NCBI GenBank assembly: GCA_965206975.1
Contig: OZ242253.1
Coordinates: forward strand, 2,852,001-2,916,000
Length of the DNA: 64,000 nucleotides
Direction of reading: 5' to 3'
DNA from: JAAXGI01 sp965206975
GTDB lineage: Bacteria; Gemmatimonadota; Gemmatimonadetes; Longimicrobiales; Gaopeijiaceae
In this document: positions 28,697 to 38,157 of the stretch, piece by piece
Position numbering within the stretch: position 1 is the first letter of the stretch
How the letters are laid out: each line of letters starts with the position of its first letter
Position numbers and translations under genes: made by a program
Notes under the pieces: model-generated
What the model was told of the DNA's origin: nothing
Databases searched by the model: none
Seen by the model: the letters and a program-made list of their open reading frames with translations, nothing else

Positions 28697-29332
28697 TTAG
28701 CTGGCATGGTCTGTCCGCGAGAGGTGGAATGCGAGGTCCCGAAAGGCGATGCCCCGGTGGCTGATCGCGTTCTTCTCATCGGGCGTGAGCTCGGCAAACG
28801 TCTTTCCCAGCCTCTGATCGTAGAACACCGGATCATAGCCGAAGCCCCCCTTCCCCCGGCCGTGGCCGAGGATGAGCCCCTCCGCCGTTCCCCGAAAGAC
28901 GCTCGGTTTCCTCCCCCCGCCCTTGACGAGAGCCACGACGCACACGTAGCGCGCCGTCCGCTTCGCAAGATCCACATTCGAGAGCTCCCTCAGCAGGTGT
29001 TCGAGGTTCTCCCGGTCGCGCTCTTCCCCGGTCACCGCTTCTCCGACGGGTGCGAAGCGCTTCGAGCGTACCCCCGGTGCACCGTCAAGCGCGGCCACAA
29101 CGATCCCGGAGTCATCCGCCACCGTCGGGAGGCGCGTCTGCCAGTGGAAGTAGGTGGCCTTCGCGATTGCGTTCTTCTCGAACGTGTCGAACTCCTCGAT
29201 GAGATCCTCGTCCTTGGAGACGGGCACCCCTGCGGCGTTGAGGTCGACGAGTTCGAGCCTCGGCTCGTTCCTGAGGATCGCGCGGATCTCCTGCAGCTTG
29301 TGGCCGCTTCGAGTCGCGAGTAGAAGCTTCAC
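28697..29332 (-). CDS. rdgB: Non-canonical purine NTP pyrophosphatase (RdgB/HAM1)
   Basis: A 211-residue house-cleaning enzyme that hydrolyses ITP, dITP and XTP to the monophosphates, keeping deaminated purines out of DNA and RNA. The N-terminal phosphate-binding motif is LLLATRSGHKLQEI, the metal-site motif VADDSGI and the base-binding motif GGFGYDPVF, all at usual positions. The start is GTG 29332, three bases after the rph stop. It is last in the run lipoprotein-lptE-hemC-rph-rdgB; the rph-rdgB pairing is common in bacteria. Confidence 0.95.
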   Translation of the reverse strand: MKLLLATRSGHKLQEIRAILRNEPRLELVDLNAAGVPVSKDEDLIEEFDTFEKNAIAKATYFHWQTRLPTVADDSGIVVAALDGAPGVRSKRFAPVGEAVTGEERDRENLEHLLRELSNVDLAKRTARYVCVVALVKGGGRKPSVFRGTAEGLILGHGRGKGGFGYDPVFYDQRLGKTFAELTPDEKNAISHRGIAFRDLAFHLSRTDHAS

Positions 29333-29335
29333 ACG

Positions 29336-30070
29336 CTATCCCCGTTGCAAGAGCTCGCGTTGTCGAGCTGCGAGAGTCGTTATCCCGCACAAGGCCATGT
29401 CGAGCATGCGGTCGAGCGCGGCGCGTACGAACGGCTCACCCTCTGCCGTCCCTTGGACCTCAACGAGCTCCCCGTGTCCCGTAGCGACGACATTCATGTC
29501 CACCTGCGCCCGCCGATCCTCCGCATAGTCCAGGTCCAGTCTCGGACGTGAGTCCACGAGGCCCGCGCTCACGGCGGCAACAACGTCGATCTGCGGGGAG
29601 CGGTCGACGAGCCCGCGATCCTCCAGGGACCGAAGGGCGAGAGCGAGCGCGACGCACCCTCCGGTAATGGATGCCGTGCGTGTGCCGCCATCCGTCTGGA
29701 GAACATCACAATCCACCACCACTGTCTGAGTTCCGAGCAACGGGAGGTCGGTCACGGCCCTTAGTGAGCGGCCGATCAGCCGCTCGATTTCACGCGTCTG
29801 CCCCCCGGCTCCGCTCCGCTCCCGCTTCCGCCTTGTGTGGGTGGCCCGCGGGAGCATCCCGTACTCCGCGGTGACCCACCCGGCTCCGTCTCCTTCCCTC
29901 CACGGTGGGACACCTTCTTCCACCGAGGCCGTGCAGAGGACTCTCGTATCGCCGAAGACGACAAGGCACGAGCCCTCTGCGTACGGCGCCGCGTCGCGTT
30001 CGAGCGTCAGCACCCGGAGCTCGCCGTCTCGCCGACCGGCTCTCTCCCGTGGCCCCGCCGCCCCCGTCAC
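29336..30070 (-). CDS. rph: Ribonuclease PH
   Basis: A 244-residue phosphorolytic exoribonuclease that trims tRNA 3' ends, working as a hexameric ring. The family blocks are SCLVVFGDTRVLCTASVEEG (about 33-52), AEYGMLPRATHTR (about 68-80), QTREIERLIGRSLRAV (about 91-106), DCDVLQTDGGTRTASITGG (about 120-138) and DLDYAEDRRAQVDMNVV. The GTG start at 30070 overlaps the hemC stop (GTGA), so the genes are translationally coupled. Confidence 0.96.
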   Translation of the reverse strand: MTGAAGPRERAGRRDGELRVLTLERDAAPYAEGSCLVVFGDTRVLCTASVEEGVPPWREGDGAGWVTAEYGMLPRATHTRRKRERSGAGGQTREIERLIGRSLRAVTDLPLLGTQTVVVDCDVLQTDGGTRTASITGGCVALALALRSLEDRGLVDRSPQIDVVAAVSAGLVDSRPRLDLDYAEDRRAQVDMNVVATGHGELVEVQGTAEGEPFVRAALDRMLDMALCGITTLAARQRELLQRG

Positions 30071-31035
30071 GCGATTGGTCCTTGGCCGGCCCCTTGCTTT
30101 TCCTCGGCGCGGAGCGCCCCAAGGAGGAGGTCCGCTCCGCGACGGAGGAGTTCTCCCCCGACGCTCCGCCCGAGAGCCGCAGCGTCATCTTGGGCGCCCG
30201 TTCCCTCTGCCCCCACGGCACGCCTTCCATCCGGGTGCGCCACGAGGCCCTTCAGGCGGAGTCCGCCTCCGAAGGGAAGGCCGAGGGCGGCGACCGGCAT
30301 CCGGCATCCGGCGTCGAGCACTTCGAGGAGCGTCCGCTCAGCCGCGACGGCGGCCCGGGTCTCCGCATGATCGAGCCTCCGGAGCCACCGGGTTGTGGAT
30401 AGATCTCCGCTCCGCACGGTAACGGCGAGCGCCCCCTGACCCGGTGCGGGGAGCCAGCTGTTCAGCTCGAGGTATTCAGACACTCTCGCGGTCCATCCGA
30501 GGCGCCGAACGCCGGCTGCGGCGAGAACGACCGCAGCGACCTCCCCCCGATCGACCTTCTCGATCCGCGTATCAAGGTTTCCGCGCATCTCAACGACCTC
30601 GAGATCGGGGCGGAGCGCCCGGAGGAATGCGGCTCTACGAAGCGAACTCGTCCCGACGCGAGCCCCCGGGGGGAGCGTCCGGAGGGCGGTCGCGGTTCCC
30701 TCCGGTCCTATCAGGACGTCCCGGGCGTCCTCGCGTCTCGGCACCGCGCCGATAGAGACGCCGGCCGGGAGTGCGGTGGGGAGATCCTTTAGCGAGTGAA
30801 CGGCGATGTCGATCCGCTCCTCGCGGAGCGCCAGATCGAGCTCTCTCGTGAAGAGTCCCCTCCCCCCAATCTCCGAGAGGGGGCGGTCGTTCCAGATGTC
30901 ACCGCTCGTCCGGATGATCTCGAGCTCCACTCTCGGGCCCGCATCCTCCTCGATCCGGCGGGCGACCCATTCGCTCTGCGTCCTCGCGAGGAGGGAGCCC
31001 CGGGTGCCGATCCGAAGCGGCTTCTCCAGGCTCAC
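30067..31035 (-). CDS. hemC: Porphobilinogen deaminase (hydroxymethylbilane synthase)
   Basis: A 322-residue cytosolic haem-synthesis enzyme that joins four porphobilinogens into hydroxymethylbilane. Seen motifs: LRIGTRGSLLARTQSEWVA at the start, GRGLFTRELDLALREERIDI, AVHSLKDLPT with the catalytic Asp region, GTSSLRRAAFLRALRPDL, and DAGCRMPVAAL, whose cysteine attaches the dipyrromethane cofactor. GTG start 31035 overlaps the lptE stop as GTGA and the 3' end overlaps rph in the same way. No other haem gene is nearby. Confidence 0.96.
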   Translation of the reverse strand: MSLEKPLRIGTRGSLLARTQSEWVARRIEEDAGPRVELEIIRTSGDIWNDRPLSEIGGRGLFTRELDLALREERIDIAVHSLKDLPTALPAGVSIGAVPRREDARDVLIGPEGTATALRTLPPGARVGTSSLRRAAFLRALRPDLEVVEMRGNLDTRIEKVDRGEVAAVVLAAAGVRRLGWTARVSEYLELNSWLPAPGQGALAVTVRSGDLSTTRWLRRLDHAETRAAVAAERTLLEVLDAGCRMPVAALGLPFGGGLRLKGLVAHPDGRRAVGAEGTGAQDDAAALGRSVGGELLRRGADLLLGALRAEEKQGAGQGPIA

Positions 31036-31535
31036 CAGTTGGACTGAAGGCCGTCGATGATCCCCTGGACGACCCGCGATAGCGCGAGCTCCCGCCCCTC
31101 CTCCTCGTTCCCCGCTGCGTCGAGGTACTCTCCCTGGGCGGCGAGCCCGGTGTTCTCCCAGAGGATGAGGCTGTTGACGCGATCGACGACCTGGACGGCA
31201 ACCGAGATCCGGACCTGACGTTCGATCACCTGCGTGACCGTGCTCGCGCCGCCCTCCGGCCGATACGACTCCGCCTGCACTTGGTAGTTGCGGATCGTGC
31301 CCTGAATGACCGCCTCGGCGAACTCTTCACCGCCGGTGCGGACGCCGAAGGTGCGAGGGAGTTCGTCGATTAGGAGCTGGTGAAGCTCCTGCGAGACCTC
31401 GAACCGGTCCGTCTCGTTCTCGAAGGGAATCACCGCGAGCGTCTGCACGTGCGGCGGGAGGCCCGAGCCGGCCTGGAAGGTATAGTTGCACCCCGTGAGG
31501 GATACGACCGCGGCGAGGTACGCGCCTCTTCTCAA
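31032..31535 (-). CDS. lptE: LPS-assembly lipoprotein LptE
   Basis: A 167-residue lipoprotein of the LptE family, which plugs the LptD barrel and helps place lipopolysaccharide in the outer membrane. It starts with TTG 31535, two bases after the upstream stop, giving a short signal sequence ending in LTGC (lipobox). The mature part, YTFQAGSGLPPHVQTLAVIP then FENETDRFEVSQELHQLLID, matches the LptE pattern, and a later VTQVIERQVRISVAVQV strand pair is typical. Longer in-frame starts would overlap the upstream gene. Confidence 0.85.
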   Translation of the reverse strand: MRRGAYLAAVVSLTGCNYTFQAGSGLPPHVQTLAVIPFENETDRFEVSQELHQLLIDELPRTFGVRTGGEEFAEAVIQGTIRNYQVQAESYRPEGGASTVTQVIERQVRISVAVQVVDRVNSLILWENTGLAAQGEYLDAAGNEEEGRELALSRVVQGIIDGLQSNW

Positions 31536-31536
31536 C

Positions 31537-32289
31537 TCAGAAGCCCAGCGTCCAGATGTCCGTCGGGTACGATTCCACATGCTCCACGCTCTCCAAGGTG
31601 ATACTGAGCTCCCGCACTTCCTCGAGATGCCGGTACACCGCTCGGCGGGGGAAGCGCTCGCCCTCCACCAGCGCAAGCTGAACTTCCTCGCTCGCTCGTC
31701 CGTCGCGCAAGACATCGATTCGCTCGATCCGGTCGTTCTGGAGCGTGTAGCGAAGCTCGCCCGCGCGCCCGTCGCTGTAGCTCAGCTCGAGTGTACCGTC
31801 CGGGTACTGGCGGCCACCGGTGAGACGCATCCCTCCCGGACGGTACACCCCGAGTGAGCCCCAGAGGAGGGCCGGGGCCGGCAGCTCGCTCCGGGCGCTT
31901 CCGGCTAGGCGAATCGCGTCTCCATCGAGCGCCGCGGCAGCAACTCTCTCGCCGTTAGAGGAGAAGAGATCGATGCGGGCAAGGCCCGGGGGCTGTATCC
32001 GGGCGGCGCCCCCTCCGCCGAGCCGCCGCCCGGGCTCCGTGATCGACCACTCGAATACGAGCCGGTAAGGGAGGTCGAGGCGGGATGCCTCCGCAGCTGC
32101 GGAGGCAACGGTTCCGGCATTCGGCGGTGGTGCACCCGGAGACGCGGGCGTGCTCGCACAACCCCCCGCTCCCGCAAGCGCTGTCGCGAGGACCCACCCT
32201 TGGAACCCCCGCGATGTGTAGCGGACCGGTCGTACCGCTTCTCTCACTCGTGAACTCCAGTAGGCAGCGCGCGGGAGGGTCCCACGCAT
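31537..32289 (-). CDS. Putative outer-membrane lipoprotein (LolB/DUF4292-like)
   Basis: A 250-residue exported protein. A hydrophobic segment ATALAGAGGC near residues 34-43 is a likely lipobox. The mature part (LPYRLVFEWSITEPGRR, ARIDLFSSNGERVAAAALDG, GELRYTLQNDRIERIDVL) alternates short strands in the way of LolA/LolB-type half-barrels, and its place before lptE fits an envelope-biogenesis role; this is inference. The ATG at 32289 is preceded by GGAGGTG at 11 bases. A longer frame to 32439 would overlap the divergent lpxH gene. Confidence 0.65.
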   Translation of the reverse strand: MRGTLPRAAYWSSRVREAVRPVRYTSRGFQGWVLATALAGAGGCASTPASPGAPPPNAGTVASAAAEASRLDLPYRLVFEWSITEPGRRLGGGGAARIQPPGLARIDLFSSNGERVAAAALDGDAIRLAGSARSELPAPALLWGSLGVYRPGGMRLTGGRQYPDGTLELSYSDGRAGELRYTLQNDRIERIDVLRDGRASEEVQLALVEGERFPRRAVYRHLEEVRELSITLESVEHVESYPTDIWTLGF

Positions 32290-32387
32290 CTCGGCCAGCG
32301 CACCTCCACTGAAAGATAGCGAAGCCTGCCGCCTGGAAGGTAGCTCCCGCTTCCCGCCCCCGCGCCTTCCCCCTAGCTTTCTCCACC

Positions 32388-33131
32388 ATGCCTGCCGGTC
32401 CTGTCTACCTGGCCTCCGACGTACACCTGGGCGCCGCACCGCGCGAGATGGAAGAGGCGTTTCGGGAGTGGCTCGAGCATGCAGGCGAGCGAGCCCGCCT
32501 CATCTTCCTAAACGGGGACCTCTTCGACTTCTGGTTCGAGTGGGGAAGCGTCGTTCCTCGGGGTTACTCCCGCGTATTAGGTGCGCTCGCGCGAATCACC
32601 GACGCGGGGATCCCCGTTCACCTGATGGGGGGAAACCACGATTGGTGGGGCGGGCGCTACCTCTCGGACGAGATCGGGCTCATCCTCCACCGAGATCCGA
32701 TTCGGATCCGCCTGGGAGGGCACGAATGCCTCATCGCCCACGGGGACGGCCTAGGGAGCGGAGACCTGGGGTACCGGGTGCTCAAGCGGGCGCTTCGGAG
32801 CCGCTCCACCGGTTGCGTGGTACGTTGCCTCCACCCCGACCTGGTGAGCTGGATCGCCCGACGGGTTTCGAGAACCGACTCCCATCCGTCGAAGTCGGAG
32901 GTGGCACGTTCGCGCGCCGCGTCGCTCGAGGAGTGGGCGAGGGCGCGGCTTCTCGAGGAGGAGGCGCTCGATGCAGTGATCCTCGGACACTGCCACCTCC
33001 CTGCGGAGGTGGAGGTCGCCCCGGGACGCTTCTACCTGAATGCCGGAGACTGGCTCTCCCATGCAACCTATCTCGTTCTGAAAGAGGACGTTAAGCCATA
33101 CCTTCTAAAGTGGGACACAGGTCTCGTCTGA
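32388..33131 (+). CDS. lpxH: UDP-2,3-diacylglucosamine diphosphatase LpxH-like
   Basis: A 247-residue calcineurin-type metallophosphoesterase, which in lipid A synthesis releases UMP from UDP-2,3-diacylglucosamine at the inner membrane. All five metal motifs are present: ASDVHLG (about 9-15), NGDLFDFWFEW (about 43-53), GGNHDWW (about 80-86), IAHGDG (about 109-114) and LGHCH (about 202-206). The RR-rich helical insertion (about 120-170) is of the cap type seen in LpxH. Divergent from the lipoprotein-lptE run, which supports a cell-envelope role. Confidence 0.88.
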   Translation: MPAGPVYLASDVHLGAAPREMEEAFREWLEHAGERARLIFLNGDLFDFWFEWGSVVPRGYSRVLGALARITDAGIPVHLMGGNHDWWGGRYLSDEIGLILHRDPIRIRLGGHECLIAHGDGLGSGDLGYRVLKRALRSRSTGCVVRCLHPDLVSWIARRVSRTDSHPSKSEVARSRAASLEEWARARLLEEEALDAVILGHCHLPAEVEVAPGRFYLNAGDWLSHATYLVLKEDVKPYLLKWDTGLV

Positions 33132-33132
33132 C

Positions 33133-33840
33133 TCAGCGGCGCTTGAGGAGGCGCCCGAAGGGGAGCCACTCCAGGGCAATCGAGACGCGGAGTTCCACCT
33201 GGTGATCTCCGACGGGGAGGGCCCTGAATGTGAGCGGCTCTGGGGAGTCGGCGAGGTGTGCTGCGACGAGTGCGTCCGTTGCACCGAGGAGAACGAGGAA
33301 GATGGACAGGGCGGTCCAATCCTCGACCTGCCCGTCTCTAGCCTCGACCAGCGCCTCGCGGGATAGCACCAGATCGTCGTCCTCGAGTGCGGAGCGTAAC
33401 TCGTCGGGGTTCGCAATTCCCCCGGCCATGAGCCGAGAGGTGGCGAGCCCTCGTTCGACCTCGAGGAAGGATTCCGCATCGCCACGCCGGACGATTGCCT
33501 GCTGGAGCATCCAGAGGCTCCCGGAGAGTGCCGACACGTAGAACCCGGCCCGCCCGTACGAGCGCGAGGCGACGTGTCCCCAACCCGGAACGAGGAGGGA
33601 GCGGACAAATGCGCCCCGCGGGGTCACTCCCTCAGGAGCCGCGGGCTCCGGGGGGGTGGCGGCGTCCGGGCCGAGAGTGCCGGTCAGCGGATCCAGAGTG
33701 CTTGGATCCGCCTGCTGTCCCTCGAGTCCTTCGGTCGAGGCGAAGCTTGCCGGGCCCGCGAGGATGAGCGCGGAGGTGAGCGCGAGGGCGAGGAGGGGAC
33801 GGCGCCTACTCCCAGTACCCGCGTGTTGAATCTCCCTCAT
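33133..33840 (-). CDS. DUF5683-like membrane-associated protein
   Basis: A 235-residue exported or membrane protein. A signal segment RRPLLALALTSALILAGPAS is followed by a Pro/Thr-rich linker and the motif AFVRSLLVPGWGHVASRSYG, which resembles the PGWGQ segment of DUF5683 proteins with their two membrane helices. Role unknown. Its ATG at 33840 overlaps the stop of the upstream lipid-kinase gene (ATGA), with GGAGAAGG before it, so the two are coupled. Confidence 0.7.
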   Translation of the reverse strand: MREIQHAGTGSRRRPLLALALTSALILAGPASFASTEGLEGQQADPSTLDPLTGTLGPDAATPPEPAAPEGVTPRGAFVRSLLVPGWGHVASRSYGRAGFYVSALSGSLWMLQQAIVRRGDAESFLEVERGLATSRLMAGGIANPDELRSALEDDDLVLSREALVEARDGQVEDWTALSIFLVLLGATDALVAAHLADSPEPLTFRALPVGDHQVELRVSIALEWLPFGRLLKRR

Positions 33841-34784
33841 TCGCCCTTCTCCGGGAGTTCGAGGACGGGAAGCAACCTTGGGCACACCCGGACCTCGATC
33901 GTGGAACTCTCGATTTCCATCAGCTCTCCGTCGAGCTCGAAGACGAGGTCACGGCCGTCGGTCCTCGCCATCCGGATCTCCCTCCCCTGGACCCGGCAGA
34001 TGTCTCCTTCCCGGATCTCGGTCCCGCGCAGGACCGCGGGAAGGTAGCTGAGCACCTTGAGCGGTCCCAACCGCCGGGCGTGGAAGAGATCGAGGCGGCC
34101 GTCGTCTGGCACTGCATTTGGGGACAGCATGAAGCCTCCTCCCACGGAGGGGCCCACTGTGACAGCCGAGAGGAGGACGCGGGACTCGTGCCTCGCCGTC
34201 ACCTCCGTACCGGATGAGAGGGTGACCTCGAGCGGGACCGGCCGATACGTTCTCAAAGCCGAAGTGAGCGCCGCCAGGTATTGAAGGAGCCCTGGGAGCC
34301 GCCTGAACCTCGAGCGGGAACGAAGGACCTCGACGTCGATCCCGACTCCCACCAGGTTCACGAAGTACCGTGCACCTCCATCCCAGCGGACTTCTCCCAC
34401 CTCGAAGCAGCGGGGCACCCCCTCGGTCGCGGCGCGGACTGCCCCCTCGAGGTTCGGGGGCGAGCGCACCATGCGAAAGAAGTCATTCCCGGTTCCGACC
34501 GGGAGGACGGCGAGCGGCGGGATCGGGGCCGCCGACCCTGAGAGCGTTCCGCGGAGGAGTCCACCTGCGACCTCGTGAATCGTCCCGTCTCCCCCCACCA
34601 CCAGAATGCGGGAGGCGTGACCGACGGCGTCAGACGCCAGCTCACGAGCGTGTTCCGGCGCTTCCGTGGGGTGGAGCGTGTAGCGGTGTCCCCGTCGGTC
34701 GAGTGCAGCCGCCACCTTGGGGAGGATCCGTGCACCGCGTCCTCCGCCGGACTCGGGGTTCGCGATGACCCAGAGGGACTTCAA
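33837..34784 (-). CDS. Diacylglycerol/lipid kinase family protein
   Basis: A 315-residue lipid kinase of the DAGK catalytic-domain type (YegS/DgkB-like). The nucleotide motif VVGGDGTIHEVAGGLL (about 62-77) and PLAVLPVGTGNDFFRMV (about 89-105) are exact for the family; GVGIDVEV and DDGRLDLFHAR are the later conserved segments. It probably phosphorylates diacylglycerol or a related lipid at the membrane. TTG start at 34784; the start codon is weakly supported (AGGGTGAG). Coupled to the DUF5683-like gene. Confidence 0.9.
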   Translation of the reverse strand: MKSLWVIANPESGGGRGARILPKVAAALDRRGHRYTLHPTEAPEHARELASDAVGHASRILVVGGDGTIHEVAGGLLRGTLSGSAAPIPPLAVLPVGTGNDFFRMVRSPPNLEGAVRAATEGVPRCFEVGEVRWDGGARYFVNLVGVGIDVEVLRSRSRFRRLPGLLQYLAALTSALRTYRPVPLEVTLSSGTEVTARHESRVLLSAVTVGPSVGGGFMLSPNAVPDDGRLDLFHARRLGPLKVLSYLPAVLRGTEIREGDICRVQGREIRMARTDGRDLVFELDGELMEIESSTIEVRVCPRLLPVLELPEKGE

Positions 34785-35550
34785 CGACTCACCCTGTCGG
34801 AGTGGGGCAGGTTGTCCGCCGAGCTTGCTAGGGAGCGAATGTCCCTGAGAATCAACATAGAGCGAAGCGTCGAACGACCGTAAGCGGGTGTGAGGCCAAA
34901 TCCGAAGGCTACCTTCCCGCCGTGTGGCGGATCAGTCGCCCCATCCGCCAGACAACATGAAGGTTCCATGCGCCTTCGACCACCCCCTCTCCCGGGAACC
35001 GAATGCCTCTGCACGTGGAGAGAGCGGATGCCCCGCGCCGGCCACCTCCTCCTTCGCCCGGCGTACCCCGCGCGCACCGGAATAGCGATCGATCGGCGAT
35101 CCCCGGTCTGGCGCGGCCAGCTCTGGTGAGTCGCCGACGGAGAACTCGTGTGCCGACAGGAGCACGTGTTTGATCCCGTAGACGGCGTGCCTCGGGGAGA
35201 GGAGCGGATTGAGGCAGATCAGCTGGAGCATCTCGATGTCCAGGCACTCGCCCGAGTGCCCGAGCCGGCCGAACCACGGCCCACGCGGCTGAACCCGCAA
35301 TGTCTGCCGGCGAGATTCGGCAATCCTGAGCGGCTCTCCGAGCCGCCGAGCCGTATGCCGAGGCCATCGAACTTCACGCTCGGGCTCTTGCTCGTGTCTT
35401 GACCTCCAAGCTTGGCGACGTAACAAGCAGCTTCATGGGCCGGCCCCGGCTCCATGTTTCCGTGGTGTGGACGATCAAGGCGGGGAGGCCGGCGTCTCGC
35501 TGGGCTCGGAAATCGCTACCGGCCGCCTCCGGTGCCCATCTATCCGCTTC
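34785..35550. other. Gene-free stretch, 766 bases
   Basis: No convincing gene between the lipid kinase and the stress-protein gene. A minus-strand frame near 35150-35270 gives MLQLICLNPLLSPRHAVYGI and KHVLLSAHEFSVG, which look protein-like, but it has no start, ribosome site or recognised family, so it may be a relic. Confidence 0.4.
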
Positions 35551-36480
35551 TCACTCCAGCCCAGCCGCAGGACGGCGGATGATGAGCGCCGGGAGGCGGG
35601 CTCCACGGATGAGCTTGTCGGCGACGCCTCCCACGAAGAAGCGGGACACGCCTCCCCTGCCGTGTGTCGTGAGGGTGATCATTTCCACGTCGGCGTCTTG
35701 TAGGTAGCGAAGCAGCCCGTGGGCCGCGTCACCCGCCGCGAGGACGCGCGTTTCCACGATGTCGATACCCCGGGCCTTCAAGCGACCCGAGATCGAACCG
35801 AGGTAGGCCTCCGCTTTCTCCCGGCTCTCCCCGTGGAGAGCCTCCTCGGATATGGTGTGTGGGAGGTAGATGGCGGGAACCCGCAAGCCCTCCTCGACGA
35901 TGCTCGCGAGGGTGAGCCGGACGCCTTCCGACGGCGGGAGGACGAGAGGGAGCACGTCGAGCACAGCTTCCGCAGCCTCCGAGCCGTCGAGGGGCACGAG
36001 GACGTGGCGGACTTGGTCCCCCGTGAAGGGTCCACCGCCGGCTGGCGTCGGCGGGAGGAGGAGGGGTCGCTCAAGCCTACGCAGTAGCTGGTCCGCGGTA
36101 CTTCCGAGCCAGGCCCGCTGGAAGGCGCCTCGCCCGTGGGTGGTGAGGACGACCAGGTCGGCGGCGAGATCCCTCGCGGTATCGCTGATCGTCGTGCTCA
36201 CCCGGCCCACTCCCACGTGGGCCGCGACCCGGAGGTCCTCGAGAAGGTTCGCCGTCTTCTCCGCCACGCCCTCCACATAGCCCCGGACCCGCGCCTGCTC
36301 CTCGTTGATCCAGCCCATGAGGAAGGTCTCGTCGCCGAAGGCCATCGGAGCGGGCGGCACGTTCGAGACGACGGAGAGGAGGTGGATCTCCGCCCCGTGC
36401 CGGCGTGCCAGAGGCACGGCGGATCCCAGCGCCGCTTCCGCGAAATCGGACCCGTCTAGTGGAACGAGGATTCGTTTCAT
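35551..36480 (-). CDS. Tandem universal stress protein (two UspA domains)
   Basis: A 309-residue protein made of two UspA domains, 1-148 and 158-305. Each begins with the strand-plus-loop KRILVPLDGSDFAEAAL and RHVLVPLDGSEAAEAVL. The ATP-binding pattern G-2x-G-9x-G(S/T) appears as THGRGAFQRAWLGSTADQLL in domain 1 and THGRGGVSRFFVGGVADKLI in domain 2, so domain 1 keeps the GS while domain 2 has GG. The start at 36480 is the first codon of domain 1. It is the last host gene before the integrated element. Confidence 0.92.
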   Translation of the reverse strand: MKRILVPLDGSDFAEAALGSAVPLARRHGAEIHLLSVVSNVPPAPMAFGDETFLMGWINEEQARVRGYVEGVAEKTANLLEDLRVAAHVGVGRVSTTISDTARDLAADLVVLTTHGRGAFQRAWLGSTADQLLRRLERPLLLPPTPAGGGPFTGDQVRHVLVPLDGSEAAEAVLDVLPLVLPPSEGVRLTLASIVEEGLRVPAIYLPHTISEEALHGESREKAEAYLGSISGRLKARGIDIVETRVLAAGDAAHGLLRYLQDADVEMITLTTHGRGGVSRFFVGGVADKLIRGARLPALIIRRPAAGLE

Positions 36481-36725
36481 CGGCACCGCTCGTTGACTCG
36501 GAGGCTGGACGCGGACTCCCACACAAACTCTAGGACAATCTTGTAAACCTTTGTAAATAAATGAGTTACAGGGACGGTCTAGAAATCGGTATGACTAGCG
36601 GTGTCTTTTGAAACCAAGGTACCACGCCGTCCAGGAGAACGGCAGCCGCGCGTAGAGCCTACCGTTCCAAAGCCACCGCCGCCACCGGGAAGGCTCCAGG
36701 CGGATTTCCGCCGCGCCGCCGCCGA

Positions 36726-37097
36726 TCACTCCCGCCCCTTGGCGAGCTTCCGGAGGCGGCAAGCGCGTGTCGTGACGGCTTTGCGTGTCCGCCCGATCCG
36801 TCCGCTCACAATCTCCCAGGTCCCGTCAGGCGCTCGGCCCTCCCCGAGCTGGCGCCGGATCATATCGTCCTCGGCCGGGCTCCACAGTCCTTCGCGTGTC
36901 CACTGCCGGCCGGGAATGTGGCCCCGCTCGCGTCGCAGCTTGTAGTAGCGTGAGACGCAAGCCACCCGACTCCGCCCGAGATTTCGAGCGACCTCCCGTA
37001 GCGCGGACCGGCCGGTGAAGCGCTCGGTATGCGGCGTGAGCCGCGTCGCCAGGAGCGCCGCGTCCTCTTCGCGCGTCCATGCACGTCCTCCAGCCAT
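36726..37097 (-). CDS. Myb/SANT-like DNA-binding protein
   Basis: A 123-residue protein with two tandem Myb/SANT-like helical units: AWTREEDAALLATRL to ARNLGRSRVACVSRYYKLRR (about 6-55), and GLWSPAEDDMIRRQLGEGR to GRIGRTRKAVTTRACRLRKL (about 71-119). Each starts with W-(T/S)-x-E-D and ends in a basic helix. Such phage proteins bind DNA. ATG 37097 overlaps the portal stop (TGATG). As the last gene of the element it may be a regulator, or it could be the missing small terminase; nothing in the sequence decides this. Confidence 0.7.
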   Translation of the reverse strand: MAGGRAWTREEDAALLATRLTPHTERFTGRSALREVARNLGRSRVACVSRYYKLRRERGHIPGRQWTREGLWSPAEDDMIRRQLGEGRAPDGTWEIVSGRIGRTRKAVTTRACRLRKLAKGRE

Positions 37098-38157
37098 CAG
37101 GCCAGGAGCCCCGAAGTTGCCAGCGCCTCGGCCACGGGGACGCCCCCCGCTACGAGCTTCTGGAACGCCTGGGCGCGTCCTGCCAAGTCCAGGGGATAGT
37201 TGTCGAAGCGTAGCCGGACCTCGGCCTCCAGCTTCGCCGCCAGCTCGGCCTCGAGGATCCGGGCCAGGGGGAGCACGGTCCCCAGGTGCCAGCGCCGGAC
37301 GGCCTCCCGTTGCGCGGTCCCGTCCGCGTCCGTGAATAGGCTCGGAGGGGTCCCCGTGGCCGCCAAGACGGCCGAGAAGGCGTCCCGCCGTATCTCGGCA
37401 AGGGAAGCGGGGGGATTCGGCCCTAGACGCAAAATTTGCCAATCTCGCTGCGGAGCGGCCGAGCGGCCCTCCCCCCACCCGCCCGCCGCCGTCTCCACGA
37501 GTAGCGCCCGGCCCCGAGCCGTCCGCACGTCCGCCTTAAGCGCCGCCAGGGGATCGTCCTCGGAGCCGTCTCCCCCGTCCTGCGGGACGGGGAGGAGTTG
37601 CGCCAGGGGACCCGCGCTTTCGTCCGCCAGGGAGCGCTCGGCCTCACTCTGGAGGCGGGCCGTTGTATGCGCCCACGAGAGCGGCCCGGTCCCCACGTAG
37701 GGTTGCCCCGGCGCCGATCCCCAACGGACGAATACAACGCCCTCCCAGGTGATTGTCCGCGTGGTGGAGGTGGACGGCCCGTAGAAGGTGGCCCGGACGG
37801 TCCAGCTACTCGGATGCGCGTCCCCCTCGAAATGCCAGCTAGAGCACGGCAAGAGAGAGAACCGGCCCGAGCGGTCCACGTCGATAACGTGGAGGCTATC
37901 CCCCGAGCGGATCAGGTCCCGGCCCACCTGAGCCAAGAAAACGGGCTCCACGGCCTCCAGGACGTGCGGGGGACCCCTTCCACCCGTGCGGCGGCGAAGG
38001 CGCGGGAGAGAGCGCCGCTCGCGGCCTCCACGGCGGCCGTGGAGCTTGCATCCGCCGCCGATCCCGCCGCCTGGGCTTCCAGGAGCCGCACAACGCCGTC
38101 CGAGAAGTCTCCCCCCGAGTCCCGGCGCTCCCGCTCCCACGGCCACCGCCAAGGCAT
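37097..38157 (-). pseudogene. Phage portal protein, one frameshift
   Basis: A portal protein, the dodecameric ring through which DNA enters the capsid. The frame from ATG 38157 gives MPWRWPWERERRDSGGDFSD to LSRAFAAARVEGVP; after loss of one base in the C5 run (minus strand, 37968-37972) the main frame continues VLEAVEPVFLAQVGRDLIRS, PYVGTGPLSWAHTTARLQSE, LPLARILEAELAAKLE and RFDNYPLDLAGRAQAFQKLV, the usual HK97-type portal pattern. One extra C would restore about 353 codons. ATG overlaps the connector stop (TAATG). Confidence 0.8.
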
